From UBA5072 sp041737175 (GTDB taxonomy: Bacteria; Bacteroidota; Bacteroidia; Bacteroidales; UBA10428): a stretch of DNA of 64,000 bases. The stretch is from positions 186,001 through 250,000 of the forward strand of contig JBGSSF010000023.1 in NCBI GenBank assembly GCA_041737175.1, given 5' to 3'. Of the stretch, positions 26,191-33,923 are shown piece by piece. The translations under genes were made by a program, and so were the position numbers. Each line of letters begins with the position of its first letter. The stretch's first letter is position 1. Below the pieces are notes generated by a model. That model made no database searches. It worked only from the letters and a program-made list of their open reading frames with translations, and was not told where the DNA came from.

Positions 26191-27414
26191 TCAGGCAGCT
26201 TTTAATCGGTGGATGTTGACCTTTTCAACTTTCGATTTGGCATAATCTGCGGTAATGAGAATTTCATTTTCCTCTTCAGAAGGTAGTTCAAACATTACAT
26301 CAATCATGATTGCCTCGCAAATGGAACGCAGTCCCCTGGCGCCCAGTTTAAACTCAACCGCCTTGTCTACAATATAATCAAAAGCAACTTCTTCGAATGA
26401 CAACTTTATTCCATCGATCTCGAATAGTTTCGTGTACTGCTTGATAATTGAATTTTTCGGCTCGGTAAGAATGCTGCGCAGTGTTTTTTGATCGAGCGGA
26501 TGCAGGTAGGTAAGAACGGGCAACCTGCCGATAATTTCAGGGATCATCCCGTAGGCACGCAAGTCCTGAGGGGCGATGTACTGCATCATGTTTTCCCTTT
26601 CGATATGATCGGACTGACGGGCGGCATTATATCCCACCACCTTGGTATTCAATCGTTGCGCTATCTTGCGTTCGATACCTTCAAAAGCCCCGCCGCAGAT
26701 AAAAAGAATATTCTTGGTGTCTACCGGTATCATCTTCTGATCGGGGTGTTTACGTCCACCCTGTGGCGGAACGTTAACTACCGACCCTTCCAGCAATTTC
26801 AGCAATCCCTGCTGAACACCTTCTCCGGATACATCACGGGTGATGGAAGGATTATCTCCTTTCCGTGCAATTTTATCTATCTCATCGATAAAAACAATTC
26901 CCTTTTCTGCAGCTTCGGTATTGTAGTCTGCTACCTGCAAAAGACGCGTGAGTATGCTTTCAATATCCTCACCAACATAACCGGCTTCGGTAAGCACCGT
27001 AGCATCAACGATGGTAAAAGGAACATGGAGCAATTTGGCTATGGTTCTGGCCAGCAAAGTTTTTCCCGTACCGGTTTCCCCAACGAGAATGATATTCGAT
27101 TTTTCAATTTCAACATCATCTGCCGTATCATGTCTCGAGGTTTGCATCAGGCGTTTGTAGTGATTGTAAACTGCCACGGATATGATCTTTTTCGCCTCGT
27201 CCTGACCAATCACATAAAGATCCAGGAATTTCTTGATTTCCTTGGGTTTGAGCAGTTTTATGGCATTAACATCAAAAGGTGATTTTTTCCGGGTCTCCTC
27301 CTGTACAATTTCATAAGCCTGCTCTACACAATTGTCACATATATGACCTGATATGCCGGCTATCAGGAGATTGGTATCCCGTTTGTCCCGTCCGCAAAAG
27401 GAGCATTTATCCAT
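26191..27414 (-). CDS. clpX: ATP-dependent Clp protease, ATP-binding subunit ClpX
   Basis: This 407-residue AAA+ unfoldase feeds ClpP. The N-terminal zinc-binding domain has CSFCGR...CDNC. Walker A is GETGTGKTLLA, Walker B is VFIDEIDKI, the pore loop is AGYVGED and sensor 2 is GARGLR. The IGF-type ClpP-binding loop is replaced by a variant (ERKIAQRLN... precedes it), so the docking tripeptide is not obvious by eye. Its own -7 box lies upstream, yet clpP and tig are adjacent in the usual tig-clpP-clpX order. Confidence 0.97.
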   Translation of the reverse strand: MDKCSFCGRDKRDTNLLIAGISGHICDNCVEQAYEIVQEETRKKSPFDVNAIKLLKPKEIKKFLDLYVIGQDEAKKIISVAVYNHYKRLMQTSRHDTADDVEIEKSNIILVGETGTGKTLLARTIAKLLHVPFTIVDATVLTEAGYVGEDIESILTRLLQVADYNTEAAEKGIVFIDEIDKIARKGDNPSITRDVSGEGVQQGLLKLLEGSVVNVPPQGGRKHPDQKMIPVDTKNILFICGGAFEGIERKIAQRLNTKVVGYNAARQSDHIERENMMQYIAPQDLRAYGMIPEIIGRLPVLTYLHPLDQKTLRSILTEPKNSIIKQYTKLFEIDGIKLSFEEVAFDYIVDKAVEFKLGARGLRSICEAIMIDVMFELPSEEENEILITADYAKSKVEKVNIHRLKAA

Positions 27415-27455
27415 AAACTGAACTATATTACACGATCTAACGAATTCTAAAAAGT

Positions 27456-27463
27456 CAAAGTTA
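27456..27463 (-). promoter_or_regulatory. -7 promoter box for clpX
   Basis: The minus strand reads TAACTTTG. It lies between clpP and clpX, about 42 bp upstream of the clpX start. No clear -33 box. Confidence 0.5.
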
Positions 27464-27483
27464 CAAAAAATCAGATCATTAAA

Positions 27484-28167
27484 CTACTTTTTCTTCACCC
27501 TTTCCAGTATGTCATCTATCATTCCATAATCGAGGGCTTCCTTCGAAGTCATCCAGTAATCCCTGTCCGAGTCTTTTTCAACTTTTTCAAGAGTATTGCC
27601 GGAATGTTCCGCGATAATATGGTACAGCTCAGCGCGCAATTTCAGTATTTCCCTGGCTGTAATTTCAATATCAGTTGCCTGACCCTGCGCACCTCCCATG
27701 GGTTGATGTATCATAATCCGGGAGTGCCTGAGGGCAGACCGTTTACCCTTGGTGCCGGCGCAAAGCAGAACAGCGCCCATGGAGGCCGCCATTCCAGTGC
27801 ATATTGTAGCTATATCACAGGTTACATACTGCATGGTGTCATAGATGCCCAGCCCCGCGTGAACAGCGCCACCGGGTGTGTTGAAATAAATCTGGATATC
27901 CTTGCCCGGATCGGCGGAATCAAGATAAAGTAACTGGGCCTGAATCACATTGGCAACGAAATCATCAATGGGCAAACCCAGAAAGATGATCCTGTCCATC
28001 ATCAACCTGGAAAAAACGTCCATCTGGGCTACGTTGAGTTGTCGTTCCTCAATGATTGTGGGCGAAATGTAGCTATTGTTGACTATTGAAGTAAACCGGT
28101 GAAGATTAAGGCTGCTGATGCCTGCATAACCGGTTGCGAATTTATTGAAGTCTTTGATCAGGTCCAT
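27484..28167 (-). CDS. clpP: ATP-dependent Clp protease proteolytic subunit
   Basis: This 227-residue serine peptidase is of family S14. The nucleophile serine is in GMAASMGAVLLCAG, the histidine in RIMIHQPMGGAQG and the aspartate in the DRDYWM segment. The N-terminal 30-odd residues (before ISPTIIEERQ) are longer than in E. coli but usual for Bacteroidota. It forms the ClpXP barrel with the neighbouring clpX product. tig ends 27 bp upstream of its start. Confidence 0.97.
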   Translation of the reverse strand: MDLIKDFNKFATGYAGISSLNLHRFTSIVNNSYISPTIIEERQLNVAQMDVFSRLMMDRIIFLGLPIDDFVANVIQAQLLYLDSADPGKDIQIYFNTPGGAVHAGLGIYDTMQYVTCDIATICTGMAASMGAVLLCAGTKGKRSALRHSRIMIHQPMGGAQGQATDIEITAREILKLRAELYHIIAEHSGNTLEKVEKDSDRDYWMTSKEALDYGMIDDILERVKKK

Positions 28168-28194
28168 ATGCTTTAGTGTTATTTCCTGTATAAA

Positions 28195-29553
28195 CTATTT
28201 TTCAAAGAGTTTGTTGAACTTTTCCAAAGTTATTTCTTTGGTATCAAGTTTCACAGTCTTTTGTATGAATTCATAAACCTTGTTTTCATTGAGACTCTCC
28301 ATATACCTGTTCCGCTCTTCCTCACGCTTCAGGCTCTCCTGGGCGTATTTCTCCAGCATATCACCAGGTACCTCACCAATGCCATAGTATTGTATAAATT
28401 GTTGCCTGATGGCCTCTTTGGCGTGGGCCAGCAATTCTTCTTCGTTGATCTTCAGGTTATTGTCCCTGGTCACCTTCCCTTTGATCAATTGCCATTTCAA
28501 ATCGGTCTTAAAATGGTCAAAGTCCTTGTCAATTTGTTCCTGCGTAACCTTGCCCTCATTCGTATGCATCAGCCATCTTTTCAGAAATTCTCCGGGAAGA
28601 TCCTTTTTGAATTTTTCCAGGTAATATTCCCTGGCATCCAGTCTGAGTTTATAATCGCTGTTACGCTCAAAGGCAGATTTTAATTCTTCTTCAACTTTGG
28701 CTTTGAATTCTTCTTCTGACTTAACATTGTCTTTTCCATATACCTTATCATACAGGTCCTGGTTTACCTCAGCCTTGTCAAAGCGGGAGACGGTTTTCAG
28801 CGTAACCTGAAAATCGGGATGGATATCGGCCAGCCTGGCCTTTTCAATCTTGAGCAAAGCTGCAAGATCGGTTTCATTTTCAAAGGCTTTCTTCACCTCA
28901 ATGATTAGCTGATCCCCGGGCTTACAGCCCTTGAATTTTTTCTTTATTTTCTCATCTTTTACAAATTCAAGCGAAATGGTAGCATCCTCAACATGTATGC
29001 CATTTTCAACCGGATTGCCTTTTTTATCGGTCTCCACCATGTCAGCTTTCAGCATGTCGTTGCCGGTGATCTCGGCGGCATCAACATATGTACCGAAACG
29101 CGACCGGACCCTGTCAATTTGTTTCAGTCGTTCATCCTCATCAATCCTGATTGAATAATAGGGCAATTTGTCCTTTTCCGAAATGGATATATCCATGTCA
29201 GGAGCCAGTCCGATATCAAATGTGAATTCAAATTCACTGTCATGATCCCAGTCAATATTCACGGGTTTATCCGCATTGGGCAAAGGTTCACCTAAAATGT
29301 TCAGTTTCTCATCCACCAGGTATTTGGAAAGGGATTCACTCAGGATTTTATTAATTTCCTCGGCCAGCACAGGTTTACGATACATTTTATTAACAAGGCC
29401 CTGTGGAACCTTGCCGGGTCTGAACCCATCAAACCGTGCCTTTTTACGGTAGTCCTTCAGTATATTGTCCACCCGTTCCTCATAATCCGGCTTTTCAATC
29501 TTGATCGTCACAATTGCGTTTAATTCGTCAATGTTGTCTTTCTTAATGTTCAT
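28195..29553 (-). CDS. tig: Trigger factor
   Basis: This 452-residue ribosome-associated chaperone has an N-terminal ribosome-binding domain with the signature GFRPGKVPQGLV (about 41-52), a diverged FKBP-like PPIase region (about 150-250) and a long helical C-terminal chaperone domain. The PPIase part lacks the standard GxGxx aromatic pattern, as in other Bacteroidota trigger factors, so isomerase activity is doubtful. It is first in the tig-clpP-(clpX) cluster. The tRNA-Leu gene lies upstream on the same strand. Confidence 0.93.
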   Translation of the reverse strand: MNIKKDNIDELNAIVTIKIEKPDYEERVDNILKDYRKKARFDGFRPGKVPQGLVNKMYRKPVLAEEINKILSESLSKYLVDEKLNILGEPLPNADKPVNIDWDHDSEFEFTFDIGLAPDMDISISEKDKLPYYSIRIDEDERLKQIDRVRSRFGTYVDAAEITGNDMLKADMVETDKKGNPVENGIHVEDATISLEFVKDEKIKKKFKGCKPGDQLIIEVKKAFENETDLAALLKIEKARLADIHPDFQVTLKTVSRFDKAEVNQDLYDKVYGKDNVKSEEEFKAKVEEELKSAFERNSDYKLRLDAREYYLEKFKKDLPGEFLKRWLMHTNEGKVTQEQIDKDFDHFKTDLKWQLIKGKVTRDNNLKINEEELLAHAKEAIRQQFIQYYGIGEVPGDMLEKYAQESLKREEERNRYMESLNENKVYEFIQKTVKLDTKEITLEKFNKLFEK

Positions 29554-29614
29554 CAGATGTTATTTTAATTAATCCTCTTCAACACTGAACAGGCCGGCAA
29601 GACCGCCTGATTCG

Positions 29615-29699
29615 TGGTGCGGATGAAGGGACTCGAACCCCCACGCCTTACGGCACAAGATCCTAAGTCTTGCGCGGCTACCAATTACGCCACATCCGC
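29615..29699 (-). tRNA. tRNA-Leu (anticodon UAG)
   Basis: This is a class II tRNA with acceptor stem GCGGATG / CATCCGC, D-arm GGCGTAATTGGTAGCCGC, anticodon stem AAGA-CTTAGGA-TCTT giving anticodon TAG, a long variable arm and T-loop GTTCGAGTC. The discriminator A is followed by CCA (29617-29615) in the genome. Confidence 0.95.
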
Positions 29700-29822
29700 G
29701 GGTAAAATGTCGCGCAAAGATACCACTTTTTACTTTCCACGAAAATAAAATGCATTTCATTTTGATTATCTGAGGTTTCGGAGGTGATTGAAGATATTCA
29801 TTAATTTAAGACTTAAATGTAT

Positions 29823-29830
29823 TAAATTTG
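29823..29830 (+). promoter_or_regulatory. Possible -7 box for the beta-propeller gene
   Basis: TAAATTTG fits TAnnTTTG, 26 bp upstream of the ATG at 29857. No -33 box at 19 bp. Confidence 0.4.
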
Positions 29831-29856
29831 CACCTCTAACCTAAAATATCCGGATT

Positions 29857-30702
29857 ATGAAAAAATTCGTTTTGATAGCTGTTTTTGGTGGGCTACTTTG
29901 TACCGGCAGGGCACAGCAGATCTACCAGTCGGAAAGACTTGTCAGAAAATGGGAAACACCCGCTGAATTAAAGGTACCGGAATCGGTTTACTACGACACT
30001 ACCCGACAGGTATTGTATGTATCCAACGTAACAGGAAGTCCTACCGATAAGGACGGGACAGGCTTCATCTCCAAAATTTCGCCGGAAGGAAAAATTCTGG
30101 AGCTGCAATGGGTAAACGGACTGAATGCCCCAAAAGGCCTTGGGGTAAGCGGTGAATTTCTGTATGTATCGGATATAAGCCGGGTGGTGAAAATCAATAT
30201 TGCCACAGGCAAAATAACTGAACAAGTTGAAATACCGGGTTCACAATTCCTGAACGACATTGCCACCGACAGCCAGGGGAATGTTTATGTTTCTGATATG
30301 AACGGAAAAACGATTTATGTGATCCGGGGTGGAAGTTTTGAAGTCCTGGTGAAATCAGACAAAGTGACTGGCGTCAACGGGCTTTTTGTAGTGGATGGAA
30401 ATCTTCTGGCCGGCTTGCAGGACCGGATCGTCAGCATTAATTTGAGGACAAAAGAGATCAAAGATTACATACTGAATACCGGGGGTATTGACGGACTGGT
30501 TCCGGACGGAAATGGCAATTATCTGATCTCCGACTGGCTTGGGAATATCCATCAGGTAAACACCAGTAAAGAAAAGGAAAAGCTTCTTGATACCACGCCC
30601 GCCAATATCTACGCAGCCGATATTGATTATGTACCTTCGAAAAAGTTGTTGCTGGTTCCGACATTCAGTGATAACAGGGTGGTGGCGTATGAACTGAAGT
30701 AA
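29857..30702 (+). CDS. Secreted SMP-30/gluconolactonase-like beta-propeller protein
   Basis: This 281-residue protein has a signal peptide (about 1-19, ending GRAQ). About six repeated beta-blades follow, recognisable by VYYDTTRQVLYVSN, LNAPKGLGVSGEFLYVSD, FLNDIATDSQGNVYVSD and VNGLFVVDGNLL. This is the SMP-30/LRE-like or NHL-like propeller pattern. Family members are lactonases or simply ligand-binding propellers. Metal ligands typical of SMP-30 (Glu, Asn, Asp) may be present, but I cannot assign them with certainty. Periplasmic or surface location is likely. A long inverted repeat follows the stop. Confidence 0.75.
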   Translation: MKKFVLIAVFGGLLCTGRAQQIYQSERLVRKWETPAELKVPESVYYDTTRQVLYVSNVTGSPTDKDGTGFISKISPEGKILELQWVNGLNAPKGLGVSGEFLYVSDISRVVKINIATGKITEQVEIPGSQFLNDIATDSQGNVYVSDMNGKTIYVIRGGSFEVLVKSDKVTGVNGLFVVDGNLLAGLQDRIVSINLRTKEIKDYILNTGGIDGLVPDGNGNYLISDWLGNIHQVNTSKEKEKLLDTTPANIYAADIDYVPSKKLLLVPTFSDNRVVAYELK

Positions 30703-30845
30703 CAGTGAATAGTAAACAGTAAAAAGTAAACGGTAAGAAGTAAACGGTAAGAAGTAATTTAGCTTTTGACCAACTGCACACTGTGCACTGTTTACTTTTT
30801 ACAGGCTGTTCACTGATTACTGTTTACTGGCTGTTTACTGATTAT
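30701..30845. repeat. Long inverted simple repeat (AGTAAACAGT / ACTGTTTACT)
   Basis: The left arm (30701-30754) consists of AGTAAAC and GGTAAGA units. The right arm (30786-30845) consists of GTTTACT and CTGTTTACTG units complementary to it. It fills the gap between two convergent genes and reaches the stop codon of the DUF362 gene (30842). It may act as a 3' transcript structure for both. Confidence 0.85.
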
Positions 30846-31960
30846 CTGACTTTTACCACTTCATAACTCCGGCTTCCCAGTCCGATCTCCTCGCCGTGCG
30901 CCAATCCTTCTTCCCAATGCACATTACGATGGGTAAGGATAAATTTGTCTTTCCCCCGGTGAAGATCATGGTCCTTTTCAGAACAGATCCTGCTCATCGG
31001 TAAGGCAGGCGCCTCTTTGACCATATCTGCACAGGCCTGATCAAGGGCCACCGGATCAAAGGATGCAGCAATTCCTATATCGGAGACAAGCGGATAGTCA
31101 TTGAAATTCCAGCAATCACAATCCGGGGACACATTCATGATGAAACTGATATGAAATGCCGGTTTGTCTTTAAGAACCGCCAGTGAATATTCGGCAATTT
31201 TCCGGCTGGAAAGTTCTGATGCCGATTCCCAAACGGCCTGCGCAGCATCGTATTGACAAACGGCTACACATTGCCCGCATCCGACGCATTTTTTGTAATC
31301 GATCCTGGCAATTTTATCAGCACCGACATGGATGGCATCATGTGCGCAATTGCGCTCACATACCCGGCACCCGGTACAATTCTCAGCAACAATCTCCGGG
31401 GAAGACGTGGAATGCAGTTCCAGTTTCCCGCCAACCGAGGCGCATCCCATTCCCAGGTTTTTGAGCGCCCCGCCAAATCCGGTCAGCTCATGTCCCTTAA
31501 AATGGGTCATGGTAATCAGGATATCGGCATCTGCAATGATTTTGCCAATCTTAGCGGTCTTGCAATGTTCCAGGTGAACGGGAATTTCAACAAGATCTGT
31601 TCCGCGAAGTCCGTCGGCAATAATCACCGGACAATCAACAGCCAGAGGATTAAATCCATTCTCAAATGCAGCCCTGATATGATCAACAGCATTGGATCGC
31701 CGGCCATGGTAAAGAGTATTGCAATCGGTAAGGAAGGGTTTGGCCCCTTTGCTCTTCAGGTACTTCACCAGGGTAGCTGCAAAGTTCGGCCTTATATAGG
31801 AAAGATTCCCGGGTTCCCCGAAATGAATCTTCACAGCCGTGATCTTGTTGTCAAAATCAATGGTATCAATGCCGGCTTTCCTGATGAGACTTTCCAGTTT
31901 TTTCAACAGGTTATTGGACGCATTGGCGCGGAGATCGGTGAAATAGACTTGTGATGGCAT
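30842..31960 (-). CDS. DUF362 domain protein with two 4Fe-4S clusters
   Basis: This 372-residue protein has an N-terminal DUF362 domain (about 1-185, KITAVKIHFGEPGNLSYIRPN and a conserved HFKGHELTGFGGALKNLGMG), then a ferredoxin pair (about 193-240) with CTGCRVCERNC and CVGCGQCVAVC. The C-terminal part returns to DUF362-type sequence. Members are anaerobe-enriched iron-sulfur proteins of unknown reaction, often annotated as ferredoxins. Cytoplasmic; no signal peptide. Nothing in its neighbourhood hints at a partner. Identity good, function open. Confidence 0.9.
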   Translation of the reverse strand: MPSQVYFTDLRANASNNLLKKLESLIRKAGIDTIDFDNKITAVKIHFGEPGNLSYIRPNFAATLVKYLKSKGAKPFLTDCNTLYHGRRSNAVDHIRAAFENGFNPLAVDCPVIIADGLRGTDLVEIPVHLEHCKTAKIGKIIADADILITMTHFKGHELTGFGGALKNLGMGCASVGGKLELHSTSSPEIVAENCTGCRVCERNCAHDAIHVGADKIARIDYKKCVGCGQCVAVCQYDAAQAVWESASELSSRKIAEYSLAVLKDKPAFHISFIMNVSPDCDCWNFNDYPLVSDIGIAASFDPVALDQACADMVKEAPALPMSRICSEKDHDLHRGKDKFILTHRNVHWEEGLAHGEEIGLGSRSYEVVKVR

Positions 31961-31991
31961 ATGTTGCTGAGTTATGAGGTCAATTTTTTAA

Positions 31992-32077
31992 AGTTGTGAT
32001 TGTTGTGGTTGTTGTAGTTGTTGTGGTTGTTTCACATAAGAACCGTCACAACCAACACAACCCAAAACCAACACAAC
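31992..32077. repeat. GTTGTGGTT inverted repeat
   Basis: Left: GTTGTG, GTT and GTA units (31993-32030). Right: CACAACC and ACACAAC units (32047-32077), complementary to the left arm. It fills the space between DUF362 and lptB. The left arm is the same simple repeat that sits in trpA at 19823-19903. Confidence 0.8.
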
Positions 32078-32081
32078 ATTT

Positions 32082-32804
32082 TCATCTCAGTTCAAAATTC
32101 TTCCCCAGATAAACCCTTCTCACCTGTTCATCCTCGGCAAGCTCTTTGGAAGTGCCGGCCTTCAGGATCTCACCTTCGAAAAGCAGGTATGCCCTGTCAG
32201 TGATGGAAAGGGTTTCATGCACATTGTGGTCGGTGATCAGGATGCCTATGTTTTTTTCCCGGAGCTTGGCAATAATTTCCTGGATATCCTCAACCGCAAT
32301 GGGATCCACGCCTGCAAAAGGTTCGTCGAGCAGGATAAAATTGGGTTTAAGTGCCAGTGCCCGTGCAATTTCTGTTCTGCGCCTTTCTCCACCTGAAAGC
32401 TGTATCCCCAGGCTCTTCCGTATTTTCTGTAAACCAAACTCATTCAGCAGCGATTCGACCCTGAAATGTTGCTCTTCCCTGGATAGTTTGGTCATTTCAA
32501 GAACAGCCCTGATGTTGTCCTCCACACTCAGCCGGCGAAAAACCGAGGCTTCCTGCGCAAGGTAGCCGATTCCCTTCTGCGCACGACGGTATACGGGTTC
32601 ATGCGTTATTTCTTCATCATCCAGGAATATTTTTCCCGAATTGGGTTGAATAAGTCCCACGATCATATAAAACGATGTGGTTTTCCCGGCCCCGTTAGGT
32701 CCCAGCAAACCGGCAATCTCTCCCTGCTCTACTTCAAACGACACGTCTTTTACCACCGTGCGGGTCCGGTAACGCTTAACCAGATTTTCAGTACGTAGTT
32801 TCAT
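32082..32804 (-). CDS. lptB: LPS export ABC transporter ATP-binding protein
   Basis: This 240-residue ATPase powers lipopolysaccharide transport from the inner membrane with LptFG. Walker A is GPNGAGKTT (about 35), the Q-loop is LAQEASVFRRLS, the signature is LSGGERRR and Walker B is FILLDEPFAGVDP, the characteristic LptB form. The H-switch is LITDHNVHETL. The length equals that of E. coli LptB. It is 33 bp downstream of tatC on the same strand. The membrane partners are not in this window. Confidence 0.95.
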   Translation of the reverse strand: MKLRTENLVKRYRTRTVVKDVSFEVEQGEIAGLLGPNGAGKTTSFYMIVGLIQPNSGKIFLDDEEITHEPVYRRAQKGIGYLAQEASVFRRLSVEDNIRAVLEMTKLSREEQHFRVESLLNEFGLQKIRKSLGIQLSGGERRRTEIARALALKPNFILLDEPFAGVDPIAVEDIQEIIAKLREKNIGILITDHNVHETLSITDRAYLLFEGEILKAGTSKELAEDEQVRRVYLGKNFELR

Positions 32805-32837
32805 GGTGTCCTAAAAAGTGAATGATCTCATCTGTTC

Positions 32838-33659
32838 TTATCCGGCAAGCATTTTAGCTTGCCTTCCTTTTTCAACCCGCTTCGACAAAAATATGCCTAT
32901 TTCATACAAAAATAGCATGGGCAATCCAACCAGAAGCTGTGTGAACATATCAGGTGTTGGGGTAATGATTCCGGCCAGGAGCAAAATAACGATAACGGCA
33001 TGTTTTCGATAATGTTTTAAGAAGGATGGCGTTACCAACCCTACCTTGCTCAGAAAATAGATCATCACAGGAAGCTCAAACAGTATTCCGCTGGCCAGCA
33101 CAACAGACGTTATCAATGAATTGTATGAAGCCAGCGTTGGTATGTTCTTTACGATTTCACTCACATGATAGTTGTACAGAAAATTAATGGAAAAGGGCGT
33201 GATCAGAAAATACCCGAAGATAACTCCTACAAAGAAAAGTAAGGTGATATAAAACACAGCCCCGGTTGCATGTTTCTGCTCATTCTGGTAAAGTGCGGGC
33301 TTTATAAAACGCCATAATTCAAAGAACAAGTACGGAAATCCCAGAACCAGGCCAACAACCAGGCTGATTTTAATGTGTGCTATAAACTGTCCAGCCACCT
33401 GTGTATTCTGCAAAACCAGGGGTGTGGTATTAAAGCAGAGATTATCAATATTGATCCTTTGTCCCAACTGGCATAGTATGCGGTTTGTCCAAAAGTCGGG
33501 TTGACTTGGACCCAGCAGTATAACATCAAATATGATCCGCTTGAATAAAAATGCCAGAATGCCAAATACAACAATCGCAATCGCCGAACGTATGATGTGC
33601 CACCTGAGCTCTTCAAGGTGCTCCAGAAATGTCATTTCCCCTTTTTCCTTTTCTTCCAT
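32838..33659 (-). CDS. tatC: Twin-arginine translocase subunit TatC
   Basis: This membrane protein of about 273 residues has six predicted helices and receives folded proteins with twin-arginine signals. The N-terminal MTFLEHLEELRWHIIRS is the TatC signature containing the signal-binding Glu. Later landmarks are FPYLFFELWRFIKPALYQNE, GVIFGYFLITP and ITPTPDMFTQ. The start is at ATG 33659 (MEEKEKGEM); ATG 33665 is two residues longer. TatA/B are not in the window. Together with lptB it forms a small envelope-biogenesis cluster. Confidence 0.95.
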   Translation of the reverse strand: MEEKEKGEMTFLEHLEELRWHIIRSAIAIVVFGILAFLFKRIIFDVILLGPSQPDFWTNRILCQLGQRINIDNLCFNTTPLVLQNTQVAGQFIAHIKISLVVGLVLGFPYLFFELWRFIKPALYQNEQKHATGAVFYITLLFFVGVIFGYFLITPFSINFLYNYHVSEIVKNIPTLASYNSLITSVVLASGILFELPVMIYFLSKVGLVTPSFLKHYRKHAVIVILLLAGIITPTPDMFTQLLVGLPMLFLYEIGIFLSKRVEKGRQAKMLAG

Positions 33660-33778
33660 ATGCAATTTCCCTGTCAGATATGTGATATGTTAATAAAAAT
33701 TAAAATGCCTTTTTGGGCATAGCGAAATAAGAAAAAAAATATTAATTTAGTTAATAAATGGGATTATTATTTTAAGAT

Positions 33779-33810
33779 TGCCTACAGACAGGCAATTCAT
33801 GCCTGCAGGT
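33779..33810. repeat. Short imperfect palindromic element upstream of recQ
   Basis: TTGCCT-ACAGAC-AGGCAA is followed by ATGCCTGCAGG, giving overlapping small hairpins between the divergent tatC and recQ genes. The rest of 33660-33923 is A/T-rich; I could not place a confident promoter there. Confidence 0.5.
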
Positions 33811-33923
33811 TTATCGAACATTTGTATTTTCATTACATATTACCCTGTGTTTTTATAAGATCTTTCTCCGGGGTTGATCAGGAGTGGCACTCTCAGGGGA
33901 ATCAGATATAAATTGTAATAAAG

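Noticed and set aside
29615..29699. Integration site at tRNA-Leu
   Set aside because: No integrase gene or repeated 3' tRNA fragment is found near either tRNA gene.
30701..30845. Attachment site or mobile-element end
   Set aside because: No integrase, transposase or target-site duplication is visible; it is better described as an inverted simple repeat.
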